Below are positions 39,848 to 48,057 of a DNA stretch of 64,000 bases, piece by piece. The notes beneath the pieces are model-generated. The model saw only the letters and a list, made by a program, of their open reading frames with translations, was not told where the DNA came from and searched no databases. Each line of letters starts with the position of its first letter. Positions within the stretch are counted from its first letter, which is position 1. Source of the stretch: HGM11368 sp051883455 (GTDB lineage Bacteria; Bacillota; Clostridia; Christensenellales; UBA3700); assembly GCA_051883455.1 (NCBI GenBank), contig JBJETT010000009.1, positions 62,001 through 126,000 of the forward strand, written 5' to 3'. Made by a program: the position numbers and the translations under genes.

Positions 39848-40744
39848 CTAAAGATGATATTTGACTATTGTCCTTTCTAATTGCGCCAAAAATTCCAATA
39901 AATTGTCGTCTTGCGTGTGGTCTATTCTGGCATAGTGATTGGCTTCGGCAAAAGTCTTGTAGTAAGCGTTTTTTAATTCAAACTTCTTGCTTGGCGGGTT
40001 GATAGAAAAATATTTGTCCAACAAATCGTACTTATCAGAGCCCGAACACTCGAATTGGAAGAGTTCTAGTTCCCTATCTCCCCACATGACGCCCATTGGG
40101 TCGATGATTGCCGATACGGCATCGTTTTGCACAATGACGTTGCCGATATTGAGGTCGCCGTGCAATAGCGACGGCGCTACTACTTGCTCGGAAAAAATAT
40201 CGTCAAAATGCTCGTAAGCGTGTTGCATTAGCTCGAGATATGCCTTGTCCAACAGCCCTCTATCGCTACCGGAGCTTATTCTGTCCAACATTTGGCGAGA
40301 TAAGTCGTGATAGAATGACTGCCACGTAGGGTATTGCTTGCCCGAAAGATAGCCGTACGTCTGGTTGGTCACACCATGCAAAGCAACGGCTTGTTGTACA
40401 ACTTCCCAACCGATAGCGTCCCTTATGGGTTGCTTAGGCAAAGGCATTTGACCGAGATTGTCTCCCTCAGCCCACTCCATAATTAACGCGTTGATATCTT
40501 GGCTTTGAAATGCGTGAAGCACCTTAGGCACTTTGACCACGCCGAGAGAGTGAATAAAGCCTTGCTCGCTCGCTTGCATAACCATGTACTGAGGTTCGTC
40601 AAAGAGCTTGACGGACAAAACGAACGGTGCAACGGATAGCGTCACCTTGAAAACCCTGCCGTAAAAGCCCTTGCCCGCCTCGTTGATTGATAGAGGCGGA
40701 CAGTTGTATAGGGTTTGGATTGCAAGTTGTACCTTTTGCTTCAT
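39848..40744 (-). CDS. Aminoglycoside-phosphotransferase/fructosamine-kinase-like protein
   Basis: 298 residues. GKGFYGRVFKVTLSV is the nucleotide loop and VLSVKLFDEP the ATP-binding Lys. LIMEWAEGDNL is the hinge, LLHGDLNIGNVIV holds the catalytic Asp and Asn, and AIIDPMGVMWGDRELELFQF the metal-binding Asp. All key residues are present, unlike the degenerate neighbour. Substrates of this family include aminoglycosides, fructosamines and small metabolites; it cannot be narrowed. It lies 14 bases after ribU and is probably cotranscribed with it. The AT-rich 39686-39847 gap holds a TTGTCATA/TATGACAA palindrome. Confidence 0.85.
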   Translation of the reverse strand: MKQKVQLAIQTLYNCPPLSINEAGKGFYGRVFKVTLSVAPFVLSVKLFDEPQYMVMQASEQGFIHSLGVVKVPKVLHAFQSQDINALIMEWAEGDNLGQMPLPKQPIRDAIGWEVVQQAVALHGVTNQTYGYLSGKQYPTWQSFYHDLSRQMLDRISSGSDRGLLDKAYLELMQHAYEHFDDIFSEQVVAPSLLHGDLNIGNVIVQNDAVSAIIDPMGVMWGDRELELFQFECSGSDKYDLLDKYFSINPPSKKFELKNAYYKTFAEANHYARIDHTQDDNLLEFLAQLERTIVKYHL

Positions 40745-40758
40745 TTTTTTCCTTGATA

Positions 40759-41406
40759 TTATTCGTTATCTTTTGGTTGCTCTTCGTCCTGGGTAACTTC
40801 CGCGTCGATTACTTGTTCGTCGCTAGTAGGTGCTTCGCTCGTAGCTTTTTCAACTTGTTGAGTAACGGTAGCAGGCTTGAGTTGCACTGCTCTCTCGATA
40901 CGGATAACGTAGATGAATATGCTTGCCAGTACCGTCGATACGCCTAATTGCAAGCAGTCCCAAGGCAGTTGCATAATAGCTGCGGCAACTTTGCCCGTCT
41001 CCTCGTCACCCCAGAAGAGCGCTTGAGTACCGAAATATCCGCCGACCATAAATATTCCGCCGACAATCATGCTGACTACGCCAAGCGTGATTTTGACAGG
41101 GGTGCGATATGGCTTTTTGCCCGCAACGAACTTGAACATAAGTCCTGCGACTAGTCCTTCGATACCCTTGATGAATAGCGTAAACCACATGGTGAGAGGA
41201 TATACGATGCTGTCGGCTATGAGCGAGCCTACGCCACCCGCTACCATTGCGGGGATAGGTCCTAGCAAATATGCCGTGACGAATATCATCGTGTCACCAA
41301 AATTGACGAAACCCGTGCCTACGCTAAAACCAAGCATGGTGCATACGGCTACGACTGCCGTCATAAGTGCGCAACGTACGATTGCTACGGTGTTGATTTT
41401 TTTCAT
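40759..41406 (-). CDS. ribU: ECF transporter S-component, predicted riboflavin transporter
   Basis: 215 residues. The start MKKINTVAIVRCALMTAVVAVC at 41406 follows AAAAAGGAGCAATT. About six hydrophobic segments (FVNFGDTMIFVTAYLLGPIPAMVAGGVGSLIADSI) match ECF substrate-binding subunits. A Gln/Glu-rich C-terminal tail of about 40 residues is unusual. An FMN riboswitch with a terminator lies upstream, so riboflavin is the likely ligand. The EcfA/A'/T module is not in the window. Confidence 0.87.
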   Translation of the reverse strand: MKKINTVAIVRCALMTAVVAVCTMLGFSVGTGFVNFGDTMIFVTAYLLGPIPAMVAGGVGSLIADSIVYPLTMWFTLFIKGIEGLVAGLMFKFVAGKKPYRTPVKITLGVVSMIVGGIFMVGGYFGTQALFWGDEETGKVAAAIMQLPWDCLQLGVSTVLASIFIYVIRIERAVQLKPATVTQQVEKATSEAPTSDEQVIDAEVTQDEEQPKDNE

Positions 41407-41469
41407 AATTGCTCCTTTTTGGGCAACGAGCACTTAGGCTTTCTCGGTACTTTCACGGTCTGAAGGAAT

Positions 41470-41498
41470 AAAAAAATCTTCCACTCAGCAGTGAAAGA
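41470..41498 (-). terminator. Expression-platform terminator of the FMN riboswitch
   Basis: Stem TCTTTCACT-GCTG-AGTGGAAGA, then TTTTTTT. Confidence 0.85.
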
Positions 41499-41537
41499 AT
41501 AGCAAATTATTGCACGCCAAAGCAATGCAAATATCAT

Positions 41538-41662
41538 ACTCTTTCCCAGTCTGACTTTACAGGCGGTTGCGGGATCTCACCGCATCGGCTGTTGGGGCTG
41601 TTGGACTCGTCCGATACTAAGTCGGCATCACCACCGGTCGGCTTATTGCCTGCCCAAAGATA
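41538..41662 (-). promoter_or_regulatory. FMN riboswitch (RFN element)
   Basis: The minus strand shows, in order, CTTTGGGCAGG, CCGACCGGTGGT, a variable hairpin (GCCGACTTAGTATCGG), GCGGTGAGATCCCGCAACCG, and CAGACTGGGAAAGAG. These are the conserved FMN aptamer blocks. Confidence 0.95.
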
Positions 41663-41674
41663 TTTGATAATTGT

Positions 41675-41703
41675 ATGTTAGCACCGCAAAATACGATTGT
41701 CAA
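41675..41703 (-). promoter_or_regulatory. ribU promoter
   Basis: Minus strand: TTGACA at 41698-41703, 17 nt, TAACAT at 41675-41680. The -35 box lies in the left arm of a 15-bp inverted repeat. Confidence 0.65.
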
Positions 41704-41841
41704 CGGATTTTTTGAGAATTTTTAGACGATTTTCGATAATTTTTGAGCTGCCCAAAATACCTCAATTTTATTATAATATCAGTAATTTTAGCCTTGCTTT
41801 TGCTACGACTTTTGGAGAAAAAACGTAAATCCGTTGACAAT
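41696..41841. repeat. AT-rich segment bounded by a perfect 15-bp inverted repeat
   Basis: ATTGTCAACGGATTT at 41696-41710 and its exact reverse complement at 41827-41841 enclose about 116 A/T-rich bases without a credible gene. The left arm supplies the ribU -35 box. Confidence 0.6.
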
Positions 41842-41902
41842 AAAAAACCACTTACCAAACACATCACTATTTCCAAGTTTGATAAAGCCAATTTTTGAGC
41901 AA

Positions 41903-41934
41903 CAAAAAACCTGACTCAACACTCTAAGTCAGGT
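41903..41934 (-). terminator. Terminator of the tRNA-Met pair
   Basis: Stem ACCTGACT / AGTCAGGT, then TTTTTTG on the minus strand. Confidence 0.85.
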
Positions 41935-41937
41935 CTT

Positions 41938-42015
41938 TGGTAGCGAGAGTGAGATTCGAACTCACGGTCCCCCGGGTATGAACCGGGTGCTCTAGGCCAG
42001 CTGAGCTATCTCGCC
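41938..42015 (-). tRNA. tRNA-Met (CAT), elongator type
   Basis: Cloverleaf on the minus strand: acceptor GGCGAGA/TCTCGCT, anticodon stem CCCGG/CCGGG with loop TTCATAC (anticodon CAT), T-arm GTGAG-TTCGAAT-CTCAC, and encoded CCA. The loop and acceptor match Bacillus elongator tRNA-Met better than the CAT-type tRNA-Ile. Confidence 0.92.
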
Positions 42016-42020
42016 AAAAT

Positions 42021-42096
42021 TGGTTGCGGGGGGAGGATTCGAACCTCCGACCTTCGGGTTATGAGCCCGACGAGCTGCCAGCTGCTCCACCCCGCG
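42021..42096 (-). tRNA. Initiator tRNA-fMet (CAT)
   Basis: Minus strand: CGCGGGG acceptor with the initiator C1-A72 mismatch, anticodon stem TCGGG/CCCGA with loop CTCATAA, a T-arm with GGTTCGAATCC, and encoded CCA. It lies 5 bases from the elongator gene, in one transcript. Confidence 0.95.
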
Positions 42097-42250
42097 ATAT
42101 TCTTGATGCTTGATAATGATAATAAAAAAAACGACGTTTGTCAAGAGTTTGAGAAAGATTTTATAAAATAGTAGTCAAACAGTTATATTTTTGCCACTAT
42201 TTAGTGATTTATTCAATACTATTATATTATCGAAAAATTGCTTTATTCCG

Positions 42251-43111
42251 TTACTTTGTCTTTGTTTTGTACTCTAAATATCCTTCTAAGTTGTCGCTGT
42301 CCCTGACGATTACGCTATCTTTGCCTAGCATATCCATAATGCCGACAAGCAAAATTCCTCCGCCGACGATGAGGTCTCTACGCTTGACTTCCAGCCCGGC
42401 AAAGCACCCTCTTTGCTCGATAGGCGTAGCGTGCACACGACGGCACAAATCCACTACTATATCCCTATTAAGTCGATACATATCGACAATTTTGGCATCA
42501 TACTCTATCATTTGCTCTTGCATTGTAACAAAGGTAGCAGACGTACCGCCAATAGACAAGAGGTGGTCAAACTTAGGCACTTCGCCGTATCCTTGCAAGG
42601 TCTTGGCAACGTAGTCTTGCAGTGCGTCTACGTCCTCTTTGCACTTGTCGTTGAGGACGGCAAGACCTATAGGCAAACTCTTAGAATAGACTAGTCCACT
42701 CCTGTCTCCGACCGCAATCTCCGTGCTTGCACCGCCTATGTCCACCACGCAACATACGCCCTCGGTGTAAGCTCCCAAAAATCCTATCTTCGCCTCGATT
42801 TGGCTAGGAAGAACGTCTATTTCTATACCCCGCTCGCGTGCTTGGAACAAAAAATCCGCTCTGTTGTCGGCTCTGCGCACCGCTTCGGTGGCAAAGAAAA
42901 ATATCTCGTCCGCGCCCCACTTCTCGGCCATCTCACGATAGTCCACCAATACGTCAATCGTGATAGCCAAATTGTGCGTATCGAGTTTGCCCGTGGTTGC
43001 CAAGCCTCTACCTAGCCCCGTGGTGGTGACGAACTTTTTGAAACTCACGCCGTCTTGGCTAAGCATAAGTCTTACGGAGTTGGAGCCAATATCTACTACT
43101 GCGTACTTCAT
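42251..43111 (-). CDS. Ppx/GppA exopolyphosphatase/pppGpp phosphohydrolase
   Basis: 286 residues, the short single-unit Ppx/GppA form. The start MKYAVVDIGSNSVRLMLSQ is the phosphate-1 motif, FATEAVRRADN and SQIEAKIGFLGAYTE follow, and VVDIGGASTEIAVGD is phosphate-2. It hydrolyses polyphosphate or the gamma-phosphate of pppGpp. The extra C-terminal domain of E. coli GppA is missing. It has no Shine-Dalgarno site: a TATAAT box ends 6 nt before the ATG, so the mRNA is probably leaderless. Confidence 0.9.
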   Translation of the reverse strand: MKYAVVDIGSNSVRLMLSQDGVSFKKFVTTTGLGRGLATTGKLDTHNLAITIDVLVDYREMAEKWGADEIFFFATEAVRRADNRADFLFQARERGIEIDVLPSQIEAKIGFLGAYTEGVCCVVDIGGASTEIAVGDRSGLVYSKSLPIGLAVLNDKCKEDVDALQDYVAKTLQGYGEVPKFDHLLSIGGTSATFVTMQEQMIEYDAKIVDMYRLNRDIVVDLCRRVHATPIEQRGCFAGLEVKRRDLIVGGGILLVGIMDMLGKDSVIVRDSDNLEGYLEYKTKTK

Positions 43112-43117
43112 ACCAAA

Positions 43118-43146
43118 ATTATATAAAATATTTCTTTTTTTGCCAA
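43118..43146 (-). promoter_or_regulatory. ppx promoter, predicted leaderless
   Basis: Minus strand: TTGGCA at 43141-43146, 17 nt, TATAAT at 43118-43123, then 6 nt to the ATG. Confidence 0.65.
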
Positions 43147-43226
43147 ACGCTTGAATACAAAAATAATTGTGCAGTAGATTTTTATTTATCCGCTGTCCTA
43201 TATTATGAAAAAGTTATCAATTTTTG

Positions 43227-43255
43227 TTGACAATTACGCTTTTTTAATATAATAT
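43227..43255 (+). promoter_or_regulatory. tRNA-Glu promoter
   Basis: TTGACA at 43227-43232, 17 nt, TAATAT at 43250-43255, ahead of the tRNA. Confidence 0.6.
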
Positions 43256-43275
43256 TGATTACGCTACAAATCTAT

Positions 43276-43350
43276 GGCTCCGTGGTCAAGCGGTTAAGAC
43301 ATCGCCCTTTCACGGCGGTAACACGAGTTCGATTCTCGTCGGAGTCACCA
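43276..43350 (+). tRNA. tRNA-Glu (TTC)
   Basis: GGCTCCG acceptor, D-arm GGTCAAGCGGTTAAGAC, anticodon stem CGCC/GGCG with loop CTTTCAC (TTC), T-arm ACGAG-TTCGATT-CTCGT, encoded CCA, then a strong terminator. Confidence 0.95.
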
Positions 43351-43388
43351 AAAAATAAGGAACGACAATCGTCGTTCCTTATTTTTTG
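43350..43388 (+). terminator. Terminator of tRNA-Glu
   Basis: Stem AAGGAACGAC-AATC-GTCGTTCCTT flanked by A- and T-runs. The stretch 43390-43550 shows only short inverted sequences such as TTCGCC-GATA-GGCGAA. Confidence 0.85.
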
Positions 43389-43557
43389 GTACTCCCCGCG
43401 TATAATCGAATAGACGAGCAACTACCAACTTTCAATACCCAACACGTTGCATTGCGAGCGTTTTCGCACCCGCAGGATATTCGCCGATAGGCGAACTTCT
43501 CGTTGGAGGCTTATGCTTTCTAACTTATTTTTGACACAAAACTTCGGCTAGGCGGTA

Positions 43558-43586
43558 TTGACAACGAGCAAAAACAGCAGTAAAAT
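43558..43586 (+). promoter_or_regulatory. Promoter of the SDR gene
   Basis: TTGACA at 43558-43563, 17 nt, TAAAAT at 43581-43586. Confidence 0.65.
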
Positions 43587-43620
43587 TATTGTAGTATAAA
43601 CTACTAAAAGGAGTAATATT

Positions 43621-44451
43621 ATGGCTAACGTATGTGTTATAACGGGTGGCGGAAGCGGTATGGGGCTTGCTGCTGCCAAATTTATATCAAAAGACAAAAT
43701 CATCGTAATATCGGGTAGAACGATGAGCAAGCTCGAGGGTGCCGTGGCTGAGTTGAAAGCGTTGGGATATGACGCTTATGCAAAATCGTGCGACACTTCC
43801 AATAGAGAAAGCGTAAAAGAATTGGTGGCTTTTGCTTCTTCTCTCGGTGAAATCAAAAACGTCATCAATGCGGCGGGAGTCTCCCCTGCTATGAAGGGAA
43901 CGCAAGAGAGCATTTTGCGTATCAACGCTTTGGGAACGGTTTACGTAAACCAAGAGTTTTCTAAGGTTATGTCAAAGGGAAGCGTTATCGTGGATATTTC
44001 TTCCAATTCCGCATACGTTTTGCCTTCTTTCTTAATCAACAAAAAAGTTTATGCTCTTGCCGAAACCGACGAAGATACCTTCTTGAAAAAGCTCATCAAA
44101 AAGAGTAACATGGCTAAGGGTGAGTATCAACGCAAAGGCTTTGCCTACTCTCTCTCCAAGAACTTTGTCGTATGGTACGCGCAAAAATGCGCCTTCGTAT
44201 ACGGCAAAAAAGGCATAAGAGTTGCTTCTTTGAGCCCGGGACTTATCGCAACCGATATGGGCAATCTCGAAAAAGAAGAGGGCGGAATGCTTATTCCTTT
44301 CTCTTGCGAAGAAAGAATGGGTACGCCTGAAGAACTCGGCTTCGCAATCGCAACCCTTGCCGACGAGCGCAACGGATACCTTGCCGGCGTGGATATACTC
44401 TGCGACGGCGGTAGCACCTACGGCATGAAAGAATTTAAGAAGAAAAAATAA
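43621..44451 (+). CDS. Short-chain dehydrogenase/reductase
   Basis: 276 residues. CVITGGGSGMGLAAAKFI is the Rossmann T-G-x3-G-x-G nucleotide loop, NVINAAGVSP the N-A-G motif and VDISSNSAYV the catalytic Ser. The active-site Tyr and Lys sit in FAYSLSKNFVVWY (Y-x-x-x-K). ASLSPGLIATDMG and LAGVDILCDGGSTYG close the domain. It should act on an alcohol or ketone with NAD(P)H; the substrate is unknown. An insert of about 30 residues (about 140-170) separates Ser and Tyr. It is monocistronic with its own promoter, an AAGGAG site and a terminator. Confidence 0.9.
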   Translation: MANVCVITGGGSGMGLAAAKFISKDKIIVISGRTMSKLEGAVAELKALGYDAYAKSCDTSNRESVKELVAFASSLGEIKNVINAAGVSPAMKGTQESILRINALGTVYVNQEFSKVMSKGSVIVDISSNSAYVLPSFLINKKVYALAETDEDTFLKKLIKKSNMAKGEYQRKGFAYSLSKNFVVWYAQKCAFVYGKKGIRVASLSPGLIATDMGNLEKEEGGMLIPFSCEERMGTPEELGFAIATLADERNGYLAGVDILCDGGSTYGMKEFKKKK

Positions 44452-44476
44452 AACGCCAAACTTTTGACTAAAAAAT

Positions 44477-44524
44477 CCTTCGCCACTTCTAAGCAATATA
44501 GGTTTAGAGGTGGCGAATTTTTAT
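44477..44524 (+). terminator. Terminator after the SDR gene
   Basis: Stem TTCGCCACTTCTAA / TTTAGAGGTGGCGAA, then TTTTTAT. Confidence 0.85.
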
Positions 44525-44561
44525 ATCGTTCTATTTTTGGACAAGGCGTATAAAATATAAT

Positions 44562-45158
44562 ATGAATACAATTTACGTCGTGATGATGATTGGGTCGCTA
44601 CTGCTCGTGACCATTACCGCACCCGAATCGGCGCTGAGCATTATGCTTGGCGGAGCAAAGAGCGCAATCGGATTGTCGGTGTCGCTGTGTGCCATATACA
44701 CCGTATGGTTGTCGGTGTTGCAAGTCATCGACAAAACGGGAATGGGTAAAGCACTGAGCAAAGCCTTCAAACCCTTGACTAAGAAGTTATTTAAGGGAGA
44801 GAGCGACCTAGCGCTCGAATATATCACTCTCAACTTCTCCGCCAATCTATTGGGTATGGGCGGGGCGGCAACGCCTCTCGGTATCAAAGCTATGGAATAC
44901 ATGCAAGACGGCTCGGAAAAAGCAAGCGACAATATGATTTTGTTCGTGGTCATCAACGCAACGTCAATCCAACTCTTGCCCGCAACCATCATTGGTCTTA
45001 GGGCGAGCAAAGGGTCTGCTTCCGCCTCGGATATAATTTTGCCAAGTCTCATCGCTACCACCTTCTCTACTCTTATCGGCGTGATATTGTGCAAGGTACT
45101 GGCGGGAAAAAACGCAACTAACCAAGAGCAACCTCTGCCCCTCAAGGATAAACTATGA
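44562..45158 (+). CDS. spmA: Spore maturation protein A
   Basis: 198 residues with about five hydrophobic segments and the nucleoside-recognition (Gate) domain: ALSIMLGGAKSAIGLSVSLCAIYTVWLSVLQ, EYITLNFSANLLGMGGAATPLGIKAMEYMQ and MILFVVINATSIQLLPATIIGLRASKGS, which is classic SpmA. In Bacillus SpmA and SpmB act in spore core dehydration. There is no Shine-Dalgarno site, and A/T-rich -10-like bases run right up to the ATG. It overlaps spmB by 4 bases. Confidence 0.93.
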   Translation: MNTIYVVMMIGSLLLVTITAPESALSIMLGGAKSAIGLSVSLCAIYTVWLSVLQVIDKTGMGKALSKAFKPLTKKLFKGESDLALEYITLNFSANLLGMGGAATPLGIKAMEYMQDGSEKASDNMILFVVINATSIQLLPATIIGLRASKGSASASDIILPSLIATTFSTLIGVILCKVLAGKNATNQEQPLPLKDKL

Positions 45159-45661
45159 GCGCATATATTTTGCCGGCATTCATAATCGTAGTGATTGGAT
45201 TAGGGGTAATCAAAAAAATCTCGATATTCGATTGCTTTGCCACGGGCGCAAAGGAAGGCTTGCATCTCATAGTGTCGGTATTCCCTTTTCTTTGTAGCAT
45301 TATGATTGCCGTAGAGCTATTTTCTATGAGCGGACTAAGTAGGTATTTTTCTAAAATTTTGGAACCTGTATTGACTTTTTTGGGTGTGCCGAGCGAATTG
45401 TGCGAACTACTTATCATTCTTCCGTTGAGTGGAAACGGCTCTATCGCAATGTTAGAGAACATTTACAACACGTACGGAGTGGATAGTTTTATCGCGCGCT
45501 GCGCTTCGGTCATCGTCAGCGCAAGCGAAACGGTTTTTTATATCGCGACGATGTACTTCTCTACCACCAAAGTAAAAAGGTTGAGATACGCCATACCCGT
45601 GGCGTTGTTCTCGACTTATGCGGGAGTCTTGATATCTTGTCTTATGTGTAGATTACTATAG
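45155..45661 (+). CDS. spmB: Spore maturation protein B
   Basis: 168 residues, a membrane partner of SpmA with the same Gate-type fold: ISIFDCFATGAKEGLHLIVSVFPFLCSIMIAVELFSMSGL, LIILPLSGNGSIAMLENIYNTYG and ASETVFYIATMYFSTTKVKRLRYAIPVALF are diagnostic. It starts as ATGA within the spmA stop. Its presence suggests a spore-forming ancestry, though the pair also occurs in non-sporulating Clostridia. Confidence 0.93.
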   Translation: MSAYILPAFIIVVIGLGVIKKISIFDCFATGAKEGLHLIVSVFPFLCSIMIAVELFSMSGLSRYFSKILEPVLTFLGVPSELCELLIILPLSGNGSIAMLENIYNTYGVDSFIARCASVIVSASETVFYIATMYFSTTKVKRLRYAIPVALFSTYAGVLISCLMCRLL

Positions 45662-45753
45662 TTATTAAAACGAATAATTTTTTGATGAAGCGTCGAAATG
45701 GAAAAAGCAATATCAACTTGAATCAATATTTTATGCCGATAAATTTCTGCTAA

Positions 45754-45780
45754 CAAAAAAGACGGTGGATGCCGCCTTTA
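45754..45780 (-). terminator. Terminator of the zinc-ribbon operon
   Basis: Imperfect stem AAAGGCGG / CCACCGTCTTT, then TTTTT on the minus strand. Confidence 0.55.
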
Positions 45781-46443
45781 TTTACTAATTAGTTGGTCAA
45801 TAACCGTCGTGTCTATGATAGCCAAGTGGCTTCGGTCTCGGTCGCACACCGCCACGAATTGACCGGCGACCTCTTCGATATGGCGAGTGGGGCAACCACA
45901 CTCTTTGCACCCTCTAGCAAGGGTAAGCTGATAGAGAGTGCCGTCAACGTTGACTCTAGGCGGTTTGCCGTACTTAATTTTTTTGATTGCAAAGGCACTC
46001 TTGGACATAGCGCTAAGCATCCTTGCCGCATAAACGTTGTCCACCACGAGATAAAGTCCGAAAGCCGCAAGTCCCAGCCCTGCCATAATGCACAGTGCCA
46101 TGAGAGTTACGTTGAAGGAATTGGCTTTGATGATAAAAAACGCTACGATACAAGTTGCAATAATTAGCACTCCCAACGCAATCATTACTATGCTCTTGCC
46201 AAATGCTTGCTTGGTGGTAGATACTTTGGTCAGTACCAACTCTTTGGTATCTATGACGGGCAATCCTTGCAGTTGCTCTTGATGAAGATACGACGCCTCT
46301 ATTGCCCTCTGCGTTTCTTCTTCTCTCGCTTTTTTTCTTTGAGCCCAGTCCGGCTTCTTATTGATTTCGAGTTCGGCGCCGCAATGCTTGCAAAATTTAG
46401 CGTCGTCTTCTACGTTGCTAGAGCAAACGGGGCATTTTTTCAT
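45778..46443 (-). CDS. Zinc-ribbon membrane protein, unknown
   Basis: 221 residues from MKKCPVCSSNVEDDAKFCKHCGAELE at 46443, an N-terminal zinc ribbon (two C-x2-C pairs). A linker follows, then two membrane segments (about 85-140) and a C-terminal domain with a second possible metal site (ARGCKECGCPTRHIEEVAGQFVAVCDRDRSHLAII). The start overlaps the preceding gene's stop as ATGA, so translation is coupled. I recognise no family beyond the zinc ribbon. Confidence 0.78.
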   Translation of the reverse strand: MKKCPVCSSNVEDDAKFCKHCGAELEINKKPDWAQRKKAREEETQRAIEASYLHQEQLQGLPVIDTKELVLTKVSTTKQAFGKSIVMIALGVLIIATCIVAFFIIKANSFNVTLMALCIMAGLGLAAFGLYLVVDNVYAARMLSAMSKSAFAIKKIKYGKPPRVNVDGTLYQLTLARGCKECGCPTRHIEEVAGQFVAVCDRDRSHLAIIDTTVIDQLISK

Positions 46444-47174
46444 TGCTTTTCCTCCTCGCGTATCGTCTTGGTTGCCTTGGCGTAAGACGCTTGCCACTTG
46501 ATTAGCACAGCCGTTGCACCAATCACTACTATCGGCAAAGCGTACGCACCTACGCCCGTCACGAAAGAACTACCCGCCATACCTTGCAAAGATATAACCA
46601 TTAGCGTAACAAGTTCCGCCAAACTCAAAATCGAAAATACCGAACATAGCACGACTAATAATGAAGACGACTTCTTTTTTGCTGCGCCTATTGCGCCGAC
46701 GACAACAATCGCTATCCACATAACGGCAAACACGAAAGCCACCGCGTGTTGAAGGTCCATAACTTGGTCTAGCATAGCTTTCTGCGAGGTGGTAAAACTC
46801 TTGTCGATGTAACTGATCACTGCTTCGTTGATGGTGTCATTACTTCCGCCTTCCAACAAACCTCCCGCTAGAAAATTTATCCAACCACCCTCACCGAAAC
46901 CGATGGGAGCAAACAGTATCGAAACAACGTTGACCGAGGACGACGCTTTGTAGACGCCTTCCCCACCCCCGTCGGATAGGTCGATAGTGGCGGTGATACC
47001 CGTGACAGGCAAACAAAGACACACCAAAACCAAAACCGTAACTGCAATGACGACGTAAGGAAACGCAGTATGCAATTTTTGCAAGGTCTTGTACGCCTCA
47101 AGCACTCTCGGATTGACGAGCTTGGCACTGCCGCTATCGCTGTTTTTTGCCTTTTTCTTGGATCTACTAGCCAT
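46440..47174 (-). CDS. Membrane protein, unknown, paired with the zinc-ribbon protein
   Basis: 244 residues. A Lys/Ser-rich basic start (MASRSKKKAKNSDSGSAK) precedes a membrane segment at about 38-58, an outer loop of about 90 residues, and three more segments (about 145-235). No known family is evident. It starts after CGGGAGATTATC and is the first gene of a two-gene operon. The shared topology suggests that the two proteins form a complex; this is inference. Confidence 0.75.
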   Translation of the reverse strand: MASRSKKKAKNSDSGSAKLVNPRVLEAYKTLQKLHTAFPYVVIAVTVLVLVCLCLPVTGITATIDLSDGGGEGVYKASSSVNVVSILFAPIGFGEGGWINFLAGGLLEGGSNDTINEAVISYIDKSFTTSQKAMLDQVMDLQHAVAFVFAVMWIAIVVVGAIGAAKKKSSSLLVVLCSVFSILSLAELVTLMVISLQGMAGSSFVTGVGAYALPIVVIGATAVLIKWQASYAKATKTIREEEKQ

Positions 47175-47283
47175 GATAATCTCCCGTAGCTATTATATTA
47201 TAAGGCAAACCCAAGAAAAATTCAAGGTATATTGACAGCATAAATGCACACATTAACAATACTTTACAAAAGGAGTATGCTAT

Positions 47284-47496
47284 ATGATGACAATTACTAT
47301 TATTGCGACTTTGCTTTTGATAGTCGGCGCATTCAACTGGTTTACCGTCGGCGTATTCGGCTTTAACTTTATCAACTGGATATGCATGGGAAGTATGGTT
47401 GCGCAAAGCATTATCTACGGCATAGTCGGCATAGCGGGCTTGTGGGTACTCGTTTACCTTATAGCCAACAAGTTTAAGCTTACAAAACAAGCTTAA
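47284..47496 (+). CDS. DUF378 small membrane protein
   Basis: 70 residues with two membrane segments. LLLIVGAFNWFTVGVFGFNFINWI and IIYGIVGIAGLWVLVYL match DUF378 (YuzA-like). The ribosome site AAAGGAGTATGCTAT precedes the ATG. The function is unknown. It stands alone between convergent or divergent neighbours. Confidence 0.85.
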   Translation: MMTITIIATLLLIVGAFNWFTVGVFGFNFINWICMGSMVAQSIIYGIVGIAGLWVLVYLIANKFKLTKQA

Positions 47497-47520
47497 TACT
47501 CCCCGTCAAGGGGGTACATA

Positions 47521-47970
47521 TCAAACTATATTGCTTAGATAATATCCTATAGTAAGCTGATTGATAAGCATATCACGAGCGTTTTCCCCGCTCGCTTTTT
47601 CTCTCACTTCACCAAGCAAATCTACCGTCTCTACGTTGAGCCTGCGCATCTCGACAAGCACCTTGCGCAAGTTGTCTTTGGGCTCTGCTCGATATTGCGA
47701 CGACACGCTAAAAAATCCATTTTTGTCGATACGTATCGAGTTTTTGGACAACAACTTGGCAATATTGTCTAGCAAAAATACGTTGGTCGGGTTTTTTGCC
47801 CCCGCTTGTAGACTCTCGACCATAGCTGTTAGCGTGGCGAGGTTTCGTTTGATTTTGACTAGATATTGCACCAAAAAAATAGGAAAGTTGCCTGTTGTAC
47901 TTTGTTTTTTGTATTCTTCGTTCATATCGTGTATTGCCTTGTCGCCCGGCATTTGTTCATCGTTATACAT
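47521..47970 (-). CDS. Hypothetical protein of 149 residues
   Basis: A soluble, mostly helical protein from MYNDEQMPGDKAIHDMNEEYKKQ at 47970, set by AGAGGTGCGCGT upstream. The longer frame to 48477 reads through the start region of the divergent hydrolase gene and is an antisense artefact. Helical segments NFPIFLVQYLVKIKRNLATLTAMVESLQ and LRKVLVEMRRLNVETVDLLGEVREK suggest coiled coils. No family recognised. The coding sequence contains one copy of the TCGATACGTATCGA palindrome at 47725-47738. Confidence 0.65.
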   Translation of the reverse strand: MYNDEQMPGDKAIHDMNEEYKKQSTTGNFPIFLVQYLVKIKRNLATLTAMVESLQAGAKNPTNVFLLDNIAKLLSKNSIRIDKNGFFSVSSQYRAEPKDNLRKVLVEMRRLNVETVDLLGEVREKASGENARDMLINQLTIGYYLSNIV

Positions 47971-48022
47971 ACGCGCACCTCTTATATATAATATGTAGCG
48001 TAAAATAAATAATAAGTAATTG

Positions 48023-48051
48023 TTGCATTTTCTGCCCGCAACGCTTATAAT
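48023..48051 (+). promoter_or_regulatory. Promoter of the 550-residue hydrolase-fold gene, predicted leaderless
   Basis: TTGCAT at 48023-48028, 17 nt, TATAAT at 48046-48051, then 6 nt to the ATG at 48058. Confidence 0.65.
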
Positions 48052-48057
48052 GCTATT

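Noticed and set aside
41700..41891. 63-codon frame on the minus strand in the ribU-tRNA spacer
   Set aside because: AT-rich, no ribosome site, and it overlaps the inverted repeat. No gene is supported.
44562..44564. spmA as a fifth leaderless gene
   Set aside because: A -10-like TATAAA lies 7 nt upstream and there is no ribosome site, but no acceptable -35 box at 16-18 nt was found.
44562..45661. spmA/spmB as proof of sporulation
   Set aside because: The pair also occurs in non-sporulating Clostridia, and no other sporulation gene is in the window.
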